Below, piece after piece: positions 36,090 to 44,941 of a DNA stretch of 64,000 nt (position 1 is the first letter of the stretch; every line of letters begins with the position of its first letter). The position numbers were made by a program, and so were the translations under genes. Below the pieces are notes generated by a model. That model had not been told where the DNA came from and searched no databases. It saw only the letters and a program-made list of their open reading frames with translations. Origin of the DNA: Fimbriimonadales bacterium (GTDB lineage: Bacteria; Armatimonadota; Fimbriimonadia; Fimbriimonadales; ATM1); NCBI GenBank assembly GCA_026129745.1, contig JAHCHL010000008.1, positions 1 to 64,000 on the forward strand, written 5' to 3'.

Positions 36090-37844
36090 TTAGCCAAGCG
36101 CTCTCTGTAAAAATGCGGCGATCTCCATTGCGCCAATATCACCTTCATCCCTCGACCTCACACTGACAGTGTGATTTTCAGCGTCCTTGTCGCCGACCAC
36201 CAACATATAGGGGACTTTCTGCGCCTGGTTCATTACGATCTTCTTGCCAAGCCGCTCGCTCGAATCGTCAATCGCGATTCGGAGCTTCGGATCTATCGAA
36301 AGCAACTCCTCGCGAACTTTCTGTGCATACTCCACATGCCGGTCCGCGATCGGAAGCAAAACGATCTGCACCGGCGCGAGCCAAAACGGAAACGCGCCAG
36401 CGTAATGCTCCGTGAGCAATCCGATCATTCGCTCGAGCGAGCCGAAGGGCGCACGGTGGATCATGATCGGGCGGTGCGGCTGGCCGTCTTCTCCGATGTA
36501 TTCGAGATCGAAACGCTCCGGAAGGTTGTAGTCAACCTGTATCGTTCCCATCTGCCAAACGCGACCGAGCGCGTCTCGCAACATAAGATCAAGTTTCGGG
36601 CCATAAAACGCCGCGTCGCCTGGCGAAATCTCGAAATCCAAACCCATCTGCTTGCAAGCTTGCTCGATCGCCGACTCGGCGAGACTCCAGTTTTCATCCG
36701 AGCCAACGTACTTGTTCGAAGATGGATCCCGTGTGCCGAGTCGCACCGCATAGTCATGCAAACCCAGCTTCTTACAGACGAAGATCGTCAAGTCTACCGT
36801 CGCGACGAATTCGTCGAGCAGTTGATCGGGGCGCATGAACAGGTGCGCGTCGTCTTGCGTAAATCCGCGCACACGCAACATGCCCGCAAGCTCGCCGCTT
36901 TGTTCATAGCGATAGACTGTGCCGAATTCGGCATACCGAATCGGCAAATCGCGATAGCTCCGCAGCTCGCTCTTATAAATCTCGATGTGAAACGGGCAAT
37001 TCATCGGCTTCAGGATGAATGTGTCACCGTCAGCGTCGGTCATGAAGGGAAACATCTTGTCGCGATACGTGATGATATGTCCCGATTTTTCGTAGAGTTT
37101 CTCGCTTCCGATGTTTGGCGTCACTACCGGCTCATACCCGCGCTTAAGCTGCTCGGCTTTCAAGAACTCTGTGAGCGTATCGCGAAGCGTCGCACCCTTT
37201 GGGAGCCATAGCGGCAGTCCTTGACCGACGACAGGCGAAAACATGAAGAGTCCCAACTCTCGACCCAGCAAGCGATGGTCTCGTTTCTTTGCCTCTTCGA
37301 GATTGTGCAGATATCGATCAAGTTCTTGTTGAGTCTCAAATGCTGTTCCGTACAACCTTGTCAGCATCTTGTTCTTTTCGCTGCCGCGCCAGTACGCTCC
37401 GGCGACGTTCAACAGTTTGAAGTTCTGGATCTCCCCTGTTGAAGCGACGTGCGGCCCTCTGCAAAGGTCTGTAAACTCACCTTGCGTATAGAACGAGATC
37501 ACATCGCCTTCCGGAATGTCGTCGAGCAGCTCGAGTTTGTAAGGATCCTGTTTCATTGCAAGGATTCGCTTTCGTGCTTCCTCGCGAGACAACTCTTCGC
37601 GCACGATCGGCAGATCACGCGCGGCATTCTCCGCCATCCTTTCCTCTATTCGAACTAAGTCATCCTCGGAAAACTTTTTATCTCCAAAGTCGATGTCGTA
37701 GTAGAAGCCGTTTTCGATCGGCGGTCCGATGGTCAGTTTCGCGTCGGGATAAAGTTGCAGGACCGACTGCGCCATGAGATGCGCTGCCGAGTGGCGAAGA
37801 GCGAATAATCTGGAGTTGACGTACGAAGCGTCCATAGGCGTCAA
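36090..37844 (-). CDS. thrS: threonyl-tRNA synthetase lacking the N-terminal TGS domain
   Basis: A 584-residue class II synthetase, shorter than the usual ~640 because it begins directly with the N2 editing domain: LRHSAAHLMAQSV at 16-28, then TIGPPIENGFYYD and LCRGPHV. The catalytic domain has Zn ligands (MNCPFHIEIYKS), motif 2 GTVYRYEQSGELAGMLRVRG and motif 3 HRAPFGSLERMIG; a C-terminal anticodon domain follows (PVQIVLLPIADRH). The TTG at 37844 is 4 nt after GGAGG; the ATG three codons on (37835) is 13 nt away, so either may be used. No upstream frame could encode a TGS domain before a stop. Confidence 0.96.
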   Translation of the reverse strand: MTPMDASYVNSRLFALRHSAAHLMAQSVLQLYPDAKLTIGPPIENGFYYDIDFGDKKFSEDDLVRIEERMAENAARDLPIVREELSREEARKRILAMKQDPYKLELLDDIPEGDVISFYTQGEFTDLCRGPHVASTGEIQNFKLLNVAGAYWRGSEKNKMLTRLYGTAFETQQELDRYLHNLEEAKKRDHRLLGRELGLFMFSPVVGQGLPLWLPKGATLRDTLTEFLKAEQLKRGYEPVVTPNIGSEKLYEKSGHIITYRDKMFPFMTDADGDTFILKPMNCPFHIEIYKSELRSYRDLPIRYAEFGTVYRYEQSGELAGMLRVRGFTQDDAHLFMRPDQLLDEFVATVDLTIFVCKKLGLHDYAVRLGTRDPSSNKYVGSDENWSLAESAIEQACKQMGLDFEISPGDAAFYGPKLDLMLRDALGRVWQMGTIQVDYNLPERFDLEYIGEDGQPHRPIMIHRAPFGSLERMIGLLTEHYAGAFPFWLAPVQIVLLPIADRHVEYAQKVREELLSIDPKLRIAIDDSSERLGKKIVMNQAQKVPYMLVVGDKDAENHTVSVRSRDEGDIGAMEIAAFLQRALG

Positions 37845-37996
37845 AGAGCCTCCTTGGGGATCGTAGAGAAGCGGCGAAGCGCGCCCACGCCGTCCGGCGC
37901 GAACTTTACGATTAGCGGGTCAAAGTGATGGTTCCCAAGCAAGCGAGCCTCGCGACAGGAATTCTACCTGACCGGGTCTAAGCCACAATAGCCGAT

Positions 37997-39376
37997 ATGA
38001 AGCGTATCGCTGCCACTTTCTTGGTCCTTATCGTTTCTGCGCTGGTTGCAGCCCAGGATTACCCGGTCTTCGAACCGGACAAACTTAGGCCGGACGAGTT
38101 TCGTGAACGGCGTGAACGGGTCAAGCGAGAGTTAGGCGCAGGGACGGTAGCAGTCGTACTGACAAATCCGATTCGAAACAGGAACAACGATGTCGACTTC
38201 TTCTTTCGCGGCGATTCGAACTTTCTTTATCTAACGGGTTTCGAGGAAGACAGCGCAGCGCTCGTTCTGATTCCTGACGGCTTTGAACTGGATGGAAAGC
38301 GAGTAACGGAGATTCTGTTTTGCAATGTTCCGACGCAGCAATCGATCACTTGGTTGGGATACAGAATGGGGCCAGAGAACGCAATCAAACTTCTTGGCTT
38401 CGAATCGGCGCTGCCGAATAGAGAGTTCGAAGCGACGCTGTCGAAGATTCCGGCGCAGAAAGTCTCCCTAAGCATTCCGCCGAACCCAGAACCGGGCCTG
38501 ATAGGCCGAATGAACTCGCACATTCAAGCGTATCGTGAGGGCAAAGACGCAGGCCCTAACCTTCGTCAAATGATCCAAAGGCATCGACAAGTTAAGTCGC
38601 CTTGGGAAATCGAGCTATTGAAGAAGGCAGCAGAGATCAGTGCGCTTGCCCATGTTGAGGCGATGCGTGCTGTCAGGCCCGGAATGTATGAATACGAGAT
38701 CGATGCACTTTATCGGTTTGTTTTTCGGCGAGAAGGTTGTGCGGACATCGGATATGAACCGATTGTCGGTTCGGGACCGAACGCTACGATTCTTCATTAC
38801 AATACAAACCGTAGAAAAATGGAAGAGGGTGATTTATTGCTCGTCGATGCTGCCGGCGAATACATGGGATATAGTGCGGACGTTACGAGAACCTTCCCTG
38901 TCAATGGCAAGTTTTCGCCAGAACAGAGAGCCGTCTATGAAATCGTGCTGAGAGCTGCAGATGAAGGGATCGCAATGTGCCGTGCAGGTGTTACGACCGC
39001 GCAAATTGGAAACCGGATCAGTCAGATTCTTGCTGATGGACTCATTGAACTGGGCATCATCCAGTCGCGCAATCAAATTGGACGCTACTATATGCACGGC
39101 TTCGGACACGGTATCGGTCTCGACGTGCACGATCCCATGCCGGGCACTCTTGTTCCTGGAGTTGTGCTCACGGTAGAACCGGGAATCTACATCAAAGAGG
39201 GCTCGCCTTGCGATCCGAAGTGGTGGAACATCGGCATTCGCATCGAAGACGACATTCTCGTCACGGACGGCGAACCAGTCAACCTTTCTGCTGACGCGCC
39301 AAGAACGGTTGCAGATATTGAAAAGCTGATGCAAGAAACGGGGATCGGGAACCAGCCATTTAGGCCATGGAGGTAG
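37997..39376 (+). CDS. exported Xaa-Pro aminopeptidase (aminopeptidase P, M24B)
   Basis: A 459-residue metallopeptidase releasing N-terminal residues before proline. A signal peptide (MKRIAATFLVLIVSALVAAQ) distinguishes it from cytosolic PepP. The N-domain includes NPIRNRNNDVDFFFRGDSNFLYLTGF; the pita-bread domain has the dimetal ligands in LLVDAAGEYMGYSADVTRTF, HGFGHGIGLDVHDP, LTVEPGIYI and GIRIEDDILVT. It probably helps digest proline-containing peptides in the periplasm or outside. It diverges from thrS with a 152-bp spacer. Confidence 0.95.
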   Translation: MKRIAATFLVLIVSALVAAQDYPVFEPDKLRPDEFRERRERVKRELGAGTVAVVLTNPIRNRNNDVDFFFRGDSNFLYLTGFEEDSAALVLIPDGFELDGKRVTEILFCNVPTQQSITWLGYRMGPENAIKLLGFESALPNREFEATLSKIPAQKVSLSIPPNPEPGLIGRMNSHIQAYREGKDAGPNLRQMIQRHRQVKSPWEIELLKKAAEISALAHVEAMRAVRPGMYEYEIDALYRFVFRREGCADIGYEPIVGSGPNATILHYNTNRRKMEEGDLLLVDAAGEYMGYSADVTRTFPVNGKFSPEQRAVYEIVLRAADEGIAMCRAGVTTAQIGNRISQILADGLIELGIIQSRNQIGRYYMHGFGHGIGLDVHDPMPGTLVPGVVLTVEPGIYIKEGSPCDPKWWNIGIRIEDDILVTDGEPVNLSADAPRTVADIEKLMQETGIGNQPFRPWR

Positions 39377-39425
39377 GAGTCCTTTGCGGCGTTGTGAGAC
39401 TGAAGAACGACTAAGAAGGCCTGTG

Positions 39426-39431
39426 TATAAT
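39426..39431 (+). promoter_or_regulatory. probable -10 element for modABC
   Basis: TATAAT in CTGTGTATAATATCG, 14 bp before the modA ATG. No convincing -35 at the standard distance. Because the start site would be within about 7 nt of the ATG, the transcript would have a very short leader; GGGGAA might serve as ribosome site. Confidence 0.4.
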
Positions 39432-39444
39432 ATCGGGGAATACC

Positions 39445-40344
39445 ATGAGCAAGATTGAGAACAGGCTGGCCCGCAGGACATCGATTGTTACCGCGTTAGC
39501 AATGATCTTAACGGCAGTAACGGTAGGCTGCAATTCGAACGAGCTTGTCACTAATAACGAAATCGCACGACCATTTGAAGGTCGCAAACTCACGCTGTTC
39601 GTAGGATCGGCTTCTCAACCGCCGACTGAATTGGCGGCAAAGGCGTTCGAAGACAAAACAGGGGCGAAACTGGAAGTTCACTTTGGTGGATCCGGCGAGA
39701 TGCTGTCGAAGATGAAACTGGCAGAGACGGGAGATATCTTCTTTCCAGGGTCTTCGGATTACATTGAGATTGCCAAGCGCGAGGGTCTCATCGATCCAGC
39801 TTCGGAAACGATTGTCGCCTACTTAGTTCCTGCGATTAACGTTCCAATCGACAATCCAAAGGGTATAGAACGCCTGGAAGACCTTGCAAAGCCAGGAATG
39901 CGAGTTGCCATCGCACGTCCGGACACAGTCTGCGTCGGACTTTATGCGGTCGAGGTGTTAGAGAAAGCCGGACTTGCAGGGAAGGTCCGTCCAAACATTG
40001 CGACGAACACCGAATCCTGCGCAAAGACTGCTCAGATTGTTGCGATGGGGCAAATCGATGCTGTCATCGGATGGGAGGTGTTTGAGTCTTGGGAGCCGAC
40101 AAAAATCAAAACGATTTACTTGCCTAAGGAGCTTGTCCCACGAATCGGGTTTTTGCCTGCAGCCATTGGTGCAAACTGCGCCGACAGAGAGTTGGCGCAA
40201 GCATTCTTAGATTTTCTTGTTTCTCCTGAAGGGCAAGCAATTTATCGAAAATGGAACTACCTGACGACGGTAGAAGAAGCTCGAAAACACACAATGCCAG
40301 ATACTCCGGTGGGCGGTGAGTGGCCGTTGCCAGCTGGATGGTAG
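39445..40344 (+). CDS. modA: molybdate-type ABC transporter substrate-binding lipoprotein
   Basis: A 299-residue periplasmic oxyanion-binding protein. A TVGC lipobox at residues 28-31 indicates lipid anchoring. ModA-like features are LTLFVGSASQPPTELAAKAFEDKTGAKLEVHFGGSGEML, GDIFFPGSSDYIEIAKREGLI and AIARPDTVCVGLYAVEVLEKAG. The ligand may be molybdate or tungstate. It leads the modABC operon (10 bp gap to modB). No molybdopterin biosynthesis genes lie near. Confidence 0.9.
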   Translation: MSKIENRLARRTSIVTALAMILTAVTVGCNSNELVTNNEIARPFEGRKLTLFVGSASQPPTELAAKAFEDKTGAKLEVHFGGSGEMLSKMKLAETGDIFFPGSSDYIEIAKREGLIDPASETIVAYLVPAINVPIDNPKGIERLEDLAKPGMRVAIARPDTVCVGLYAVEVLEKAGLAGKVRPNIATNTESCAKTAQIVAMGQIDAVIGWEVFESWEPTKIKTIYLPKELVPRIGFLPAAIGANCADRELAQAFLDFLVSPEGQAIYRKWNYLTTVEEARKHTMPDTPVGGEWPLPAGW

Positions 40345-40354
40345 CTGACGCCCC

Positions 40355-41137
40355 ATGAGTCGGCACCTGTTTCGGCTCTGCATCGTAGCGGGTCTTGGAG
40401 CTTCGGTTACTCTCGTCTTGGTGATGCTTGCGTCGCAAGTAAGTTACGCAGGCATACGCGAACCGATCTCTGCGCTTGGCCGACAGGATATCCAGCATTC
40501 AATCAAACTAAGCCTTTTTTGCGCGACCGTTGCGGCGGGACTTGCGCTCGTTTTCGCAGTTCCGTCGGCTTATGCACTGGCGAGGTACAAGTTTCCGGGC
40601 AAAACAATTGTCGATGCGCTGCTGGACATTCCAATCATCATTTCTCCGATCGCAATAGGAATGACATTGCTGCTGATGTTTCGGACTGCGCCAGGAAGCT
40701 GGGTTCAAGAGAACTTGATTCGGTTTGTTTTCGAAGTGCCGGGAATCATTTTGGCGCAGTTCATCATTGCCTTGGCACTTCAGATTCGGGTTCTGAAAGC
40801 GGCCTTTGAAGAGATCGATCCCAGGCTGGAGCAGGTGGCGAGATACTTGGGGTGCGGCCCTTGGGCGGCAATGCGAAAAGTCACTTTGCCGCTCGCTCGT
40901 CCAGGCCTGATCGCAGCCCTTGTATTGGGATGGGGCAGAGCGATCGGTGATTACGGTGCAACTGTGACGATAGCAGGCAGCGTGAAAGGAAAGACTGACA
41001 CGATGCCGATTTCAATTGTTTTGAATTGGTCAGCGGTTCGGATTGAGTCTGCGGTTGCACTCGTCATGCTGCTGACTGCCATTGCAGTATTGGTCTTGAT
41101 AGTAGTTCGGTTAGCCGCTGGAGCACGCACAGCATGA
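40355..41137 (+). CDS. modB: molybdate-type ABC transporter permease
   Basis: A 260-residue inner-membrane permease with about six helices. The ATPase-contact loop is EIDPRLEQVARYLGCGPWAAMRKVTLPLARPG, followed by GWGRAIGDYGATVTIAGSVKGKTDTMPISI, the ModB/CysW-type pattern. Its stop overlaps the modC start (ATGA), implying coupled translation. Confidence 0.93.
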   Translation: MSRHLFRLCIVAGLGASVTLVLVMLASQVSYAGIREPISALGRQDIQHSIKLSLFCATVAAGLALVFAVPSAYALARYKFPGKTIVDALLDIPIIISPIAIGMTLLLMFRTAPGSWVQENLIRFVFEVPGIILAQFIIALALQIRVLKAAFEEIDPRLEQVARYLGCGPWAAMRKVTLPLARPGLIAALVLGWGRAIGDYGATVTIAGSVKGKTDTMPISIVLNWSAVRIESAVALVMLLTAIAVLVLIVVRLAAGARTA

Positions 41138-42141
41138 TCACCGTTTCAAAACTGAGTGTGGCTTACGGTGATTTCCAACTCAGGGACGTGGACTTAGAGT
41201 TGCGCGAGGGAGGATGCCTTGCGGTGCTTGGCCCGTCCGGAGCGGGCAAGACCTTGTTGCTCGAAACCGTTATGGGCTCGCGAAAACCTGATAGCGGAAC
41301 GGTCCATCTCAATGACAAGGACATCAGCAGCTTGCCGCCAGAACACAGAAACATCGCCTACATTCCTCAAGACCTCGCTCTATTTCCGCACCTGTCAGTT
41401 AGAGAGAACATCGCGTTCGGTTTGAAGGCACGAAACTTGAAGCAGTCAATTGTTAGCGACATAGAGCGCATCGCCAAAGTGTTGGGCATAGAGCACCTGC
41501 TATCTCGGAAGGACATCAGGACACTTTCAGGAGGCGAAAAGCAGCGTGTAGCCCTTGCGAGAGCATTGGTTGTGAATCCGCGTGTGCTTTTTCTCGATGA
41601 GCCGTTGTCTGCGCTTGATGTTGCCGCTTCGCGGGAATTGCTTCATGCTCTGCGAAAGATGCGCCGGGAACTTAATCCCACAATGTTTCTCGTCAGCCAT
41701 GACCTAACTGAGGTCTGCTTCCTCGCAGATGAAGTTGCGATCATGATAGATGGTCGAATCGCTGAGAAGGGGCCACTTCAAAGCGTTGTCAGTTGCCCGA
41801 AGAGTCTGGCATCTGCCCGTTTCCTAAATATGCGCAATGTGGTAGCAGTTGCAGATGTTGCTGAATTCTTACCCGAACTTGCAAAGTCGGCTCCCAGTGG
41901 CTCAACTTATCTCGCAGTTCGCCCGGAAAGCATCACGGTCTCAACAAATATCGATTCAGAGTCTTTCATTGGAACCGTTGCAGACATTGTCACATTGCAT
42001 TCGAATGCATTGCTCATGCTTGCCTTACCCCGATTTACGTTGGAAGCAAGTATAGATTTGGAGCAGTCTTCGAGTCTGAGTTTAGGTCAGAACGTCTCCA
42101 TTCATCTGAATGGAAGCAAGATTCTGTGGTTGCAAGAGTGA
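41134..42141 (+). CDS. modC: molybdate-type ABC transporter ATP-binding protein
   Basis: A 335-residue ABC ATPase: Walker A GPSGAGKT near 34, Q-loop IPQDLALFPHLSVRENIAFG, signature LSGGEKQRVALARAL near 130, Walker B VLFLDEPLSALD and the switch His in LVSHDLTE. The C-terminal 90 residues (YLAVRPESITVSTN onward) resemble a TOBE-type regulatory domain. It powers the ModAB importer and completes the operon. Confidence 0.94.
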   Translation: MITVSKLSVAYGDFQLRDVDLELREGGCLAVLGPSGAGKTLLLETVMGSRKPDSGTVHLNDKDISSLPPEHRNIAYIPQDLALFPHLSVRENIAFGLKARNLKQSIVSDIERIAKVLGIEHLLSRKDIRTLSGGEKQRVALARALVVNPRVLFLDEPLSALDVAASRELLHALRKMRRELNPTMFLVSHDLTEVCFLADEVAIMIDGRIAEKGPLQSVVSCPKSLASARFLNMRNVVAVADVAEFLPELAKSAPSGSTYLAVRPESITVSTNIDSESFIGTVADIVTLHSNALLMLALPRFTLEASIDLEQSSSLSLGQNVSIHLNGSKILWLQE

Positions 42142-42229
42142 CTGAAATCTGAAGTGAAGCGGTTCAAATTGGGAGTTGGTGTGATGAGGCTGACAAGGAT
42201 CAATTCGAACGTGCGGGGGACTGTCAGCG

Positions 42230-42994
42230 TTAGTCATCAATTGACCTTCGCAGTTCCATGACTGCCGATTCAGTATTCTCTATCTCCTCTCGCGTTTCCC
42301 TCAAGCGAGCGAGTGCATCGGTTTCAATCATCCGGGAGGCTTGCGCATTTCTATCGCTGCTTTCGACAGCCTTGTCAAGGCGTTGCATTTCTGACAGTAT
42401 TTGCTCCGCCCAACTTCCGGATAGTGCCGCATCTTGTGCCGCAACTCCATCCGGTTCAGCCAATTGAAGCAGTTTTGCCATCGCATCTTCCATTGCATCC
42501 GCTGCTTTGGATACCGACTCGCTGGCTAAGTTGGTGTTGGCAGAGGAATCGGCCCGTACCTTAGCCCGCAAATACAGCTTCGCAGCTTCATCTAAGAGCT
42601 GTCCGACCTTTGGTGACAGCGTAGGCTCGATGCCAATTAGATTCTTGAAGCCGAGCAAACGTTCACCTAACTTACGGCACTGTTTCCGAAGCTCGATGCG
42701 CGCGGGCGGCAACGACTTGACCATCGAGTGAAAGACGAGTCCTAACACAATCCCGAGCGTTGGCAAGCCGAGCATTCCAATCAGAAACAGCGGATGCACG
42801 AAGATCATCAGGGGAATGAAGACCGACAGGCCGACCACTGTGAGAATGAGTGGAACGAGCCATCTTGCGACCAGCAATTCTTCGCTGGCGTGCTGGCCCT
42901 CTTGTTCGATCAGCGATTCGAGGTGCGGAAACTCCGGTTGCCTATTGAGCCCCGGTACTTTTCGGGCAAGCTTGAGCCAGGTTAGGGAGCTCAC
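42230..42994 (-). CDS. membrane-anchored coiled-coil protein, unknown
   Basis: A 254-residue protein with two membrane helices at about 44-66 and 70-92 (WLVPLILTVVGLSVFIPLMIFV, LFLIGMLGLPTLGIVLGLVF). The C-terminal 160 residues are predominantly helical, with repeated Ala, Glu and Leu and coiled-coil character at the end (DALARLRETREEIENTESAVMELRR). No family recognised. It lies 42 bp downstream of the thiolase gene on the same strand. Confidence 0.72.
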   Translation of the reverse strand: MSSLTWLKLARKVPGLNRQPEFPHLESLIEQEGQHASEELLVARWLVPLILTVVGLSVFIPLMIFVHPLFLIGMLGLPTLGIVLGLVFHSMVKSLPPARIELRKQCRKLGERLLGFKNLIGIEPTLSPKVGQLLDEAAKLYLRAKVRADSSANTNLASESVSKAADAMEDAMAKLLQLAEPDGVAAQDAALSGSWAEQILSEMQRLDKAVESSDRNAQASRMIETDALARLRETREEIENTESAVMELRRSIDD

Positions 42995-43036
42995 AGAATT
43001 GAATACGGTTCAGACATCAAAAGGGTTGAGAAGCGA

Positions 43037-44212
43037 TTACACTTCGACCATCACGGCCGTCGCCTCACCTCCGCCGATGCAAGGAGTCGCGATGCCCAAG
43101 CCGCCACCTCTTCGACGCAGTTCATATATGAGTGTGAGAATCAGCCTCGTGCCGGTCGCGCCGATCGGGTGACCGAGCGCCACGGCCCCACCATTGACAT
43201 TGAGCTTGTCGTGCGGGATTCCGATCTTATCTGCTACGGCAAGTGCAACCACAGAAAACGCTTCATTGACTTCGAACAGTTTGATGTCATCGACAGACCT
43301 TCCAGTTTTTTCAAGCAGCTTTTGAATTGCGAAAGCCGGTGCCGTCGTGAACCACTCGGGAGCCTGTGCGTGCTGAGAGTGAGCGACATACTTTGCGATG
43401 GGCTCTTTGCCCAAGTCAGCAGCGTGCGATGCGCTGGACATCACGAGTGCAGCTGCGCCATCGTTTATCGACGAAGCATTGCCCGCAGTAACGGAGCCTT
43501 CTTTGTCGAAGGCAGGGCGCAGCGAAGGCAGCTTCTCGATGTTGCCTCTTCCAGGCTCCTCATCCTTGTCCACGATGATCGGATCGCCTCGGTGCTGCGG
43601 AACTTCGACAGCTACGATTTCATCGGCAAGGCGACAAGCTTCTTGTGCCGCTAACGCACGCCGATAGGACTCTGCCGCGTACTCGTCTTGCTTGTCTCTT
43701 GGGATGCCACACTCGCGAGAGCAAAGCTCGCCTGCATTGCCCATATGGATGTTCTTGTATGGGTCCCACAAGCCGTCATGAATCATCAGGTCGACTGCCT
43801 GAGCGTGACCCATTCTAAACCCGGTCCTTCCGGATGGTAACGCGTATGGAGCGAGGCTCATGTTCTCCATTCCACCGGCGACCACCAGCGCGGCGTCATT
43901 CGCGATGATCGCCTGAGCGGCCATCATTGCCGTCTTCATTCCGCTTCCGCAGACCTTGTTGATCGTGGTGCAAGGAACGGACTCGGGAATTCCGGCGAAG
44001 ATTGCTGCCTGCCGAGCTGGCGCCTGGCCGATGCCGCCTTGCAAGACGCAACCCATCAACACTTCGTCGACTTGATCGGCTGCCAAGCCTGCTCGTTCGA
44101 GTGCACCACGAATGGCAACGGCGCCCAGCTTTGGCGCCGGAACTGTGCTCAGGGAACCCAGGAACGATCCAATTGGGGTACGTGCTCCGGATAGAAAGAC
44201 AACTTCGCTCAT
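43037..44212 (-). CDS. acetyl-CoA acetyltransferase (thiolase)
   Basis: A 391-residue thiolase. The nucleophile Cys is in INKVCGSGMKTAMMAAQ (about 89), the active-site His in NVNGGAVALGHPIGATGTR and the second Cys in TPCIGGGEATAVMVE. Length and the GGMENMS motif fit biosynthetic acetoacetyl-CoA thiolases, which act in ketone, PHB or degradative pathways; no other pathway genes are nearby. It diverges from the ANTAR regulator gene. Confidence 0.95.
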   Translation of the reverse strand: MSEVVFLSGARTPIGSFLGSLSTVPAPKLGAVAIRGALERAGLAADQVDEVLMGCVLQGGIGQAPARQAAIFAGIPESVPCTTINKVCGSGMKTAMMAAQAIIANDAALVVAGGMENMSLAPYALPSGRTGFRMGHAQAVDLMIHDGLWDPYKNIHMGNAGELCSRECGIPRDKQDEYAAESYRRALAAQEACRLADEIVAVEVPQHRGDPIIVDKDEEPGRGNIEKLPSLRPAFDKEGSVTAGNASSINDGAAALVMSSASHAADLGKEPIAKYVAHSQHAQAPEWFTTAPAFAIQKLLEKTGRSVDDIKLFEVNEAFSVVALAVADKIGIPHDKLNVNGGAVALGHPIGATGTRLILTLIYELRRRGGGLGIATPCIGGGEATAVMVEV

Positions 44213-44287
44213 TGCTTGAGGCGAGTGTACCCAGGTGCCGGATTGAGCTTAGTTCCCAAATTTCTGTGTGGTTCGGTCTCTGGCAAA

Positions 44288-44316
44288 TTTACTGGCTCGG
44301 CAAAATGGTCTATGCT
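44288..44316 (+). promoter_or_regulatory. candidate promoter of the ANTAR regulator
   Basis: TTTACT (44288-44293), a 17-bp spacer and TATGCT (44311-44316), each four of six matches to sigma-70 consensus, 29 bp before the ATG. Confidence 0.4.
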
Positions 44317-44344
44317 AGGATACCGAACTCAGGAGTGGTGCAAT

Positions 44345-44932
44345 ATGAGCAATATGGAGTCTGAAGGTAAGGGGTCATTGAGACTGTTGCTTGCGGATGA
44401 CGAAGACATTGCCAGAGAAAGCTTGAAGGGGCAGTTGGAGGCCCTCGGGCACACGGTTGTTGCCGAAGCCAGCAACGGGAAAGAGGCGTTGGAAATGGCG
44501 CTGAAGGAAAAACCGGACCTGGCTTTGCTGGACATTCGAATGCCTGACATGGACGGCATCGACGCCGGACGAGAGATCATTGAGAATGCGGATTGCCCAG
44601 TCATGCTGATCACCGGATTTTCCGGTGAAGACATCATCAATCGTGCTGCAGAAGCGGGCGCGTTCTACTTTCTAACGAAGCCCATTCGAATGAGCGACTT
44701 GGAGCCAGGAATTGCAATGGCCGTGGCGAGATTCAAAGACTTGCGCCAACTTCACAAGCGGCTTGAGGCCAGAACGCTGGTTGCGCGGGCAAAAGGATTC
44801 CTCATGGATACGATGAACATGACGGAAGAAGAGGCGCACAAGAAAATTCACTTTCTCGCGAGAAACCAAAACCGAACGATGGCTGAAATCTCGCAATACA
44901 TCATAGACAACAAGAAACTTCCCGACGGGTAG
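44345..44932 (+). CDS. response regulator with ANTAR RNA-binding domain
   Basis: A 195-residue two-domain regulator. The receiver domain (about 12-125) has acidic residues DDED, the phospho-acceptor Asp in LALLDIRMPDMDG and the conserved Lys in FLTKPI. The C-terminal ANTAR domain (LVARAKGFLMDTMNMTEEEAHKKIHFLA) binds hairpins in mRNA leaders to block termination, as in AmiR, NasR and EutV. No histidine kinase is adjacent. The ATG at 44345 follows CAGGAG by 8 nt; the frame opens upstream but has no homology there. tkt starts 9 bp after the stop. Confidence 0.95.
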   Translation: MSNMESEGKGSLRLLLADDEDIARESLKGQLEALGHTVVAEASNGKEALEMALKEKPDLALLDIRMPDMDGIDAGREIIENADCPVMLITGFSGEDIINRAAEAGAFYFLTKPIRMSDLEPGIAMAVARFKDLRQLHKRLEARTLVARAKGFLMDTMNMTEEEAHKKIHFLARNQNRTMAEISQYIIDNKKLPDG

Positions 44933-44941
44933 GATTCGCTC

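Noticed and set aside
36171..37211. 346-codon plus-strand frame
   Set aside because: Antisense to thrS; no family features.
37845..37996. T-box leader in front of thrS
   Set aside because: No TGGNACCGCG-type T-box sequence or specifier stem could be found on the minus strand of this spacer.
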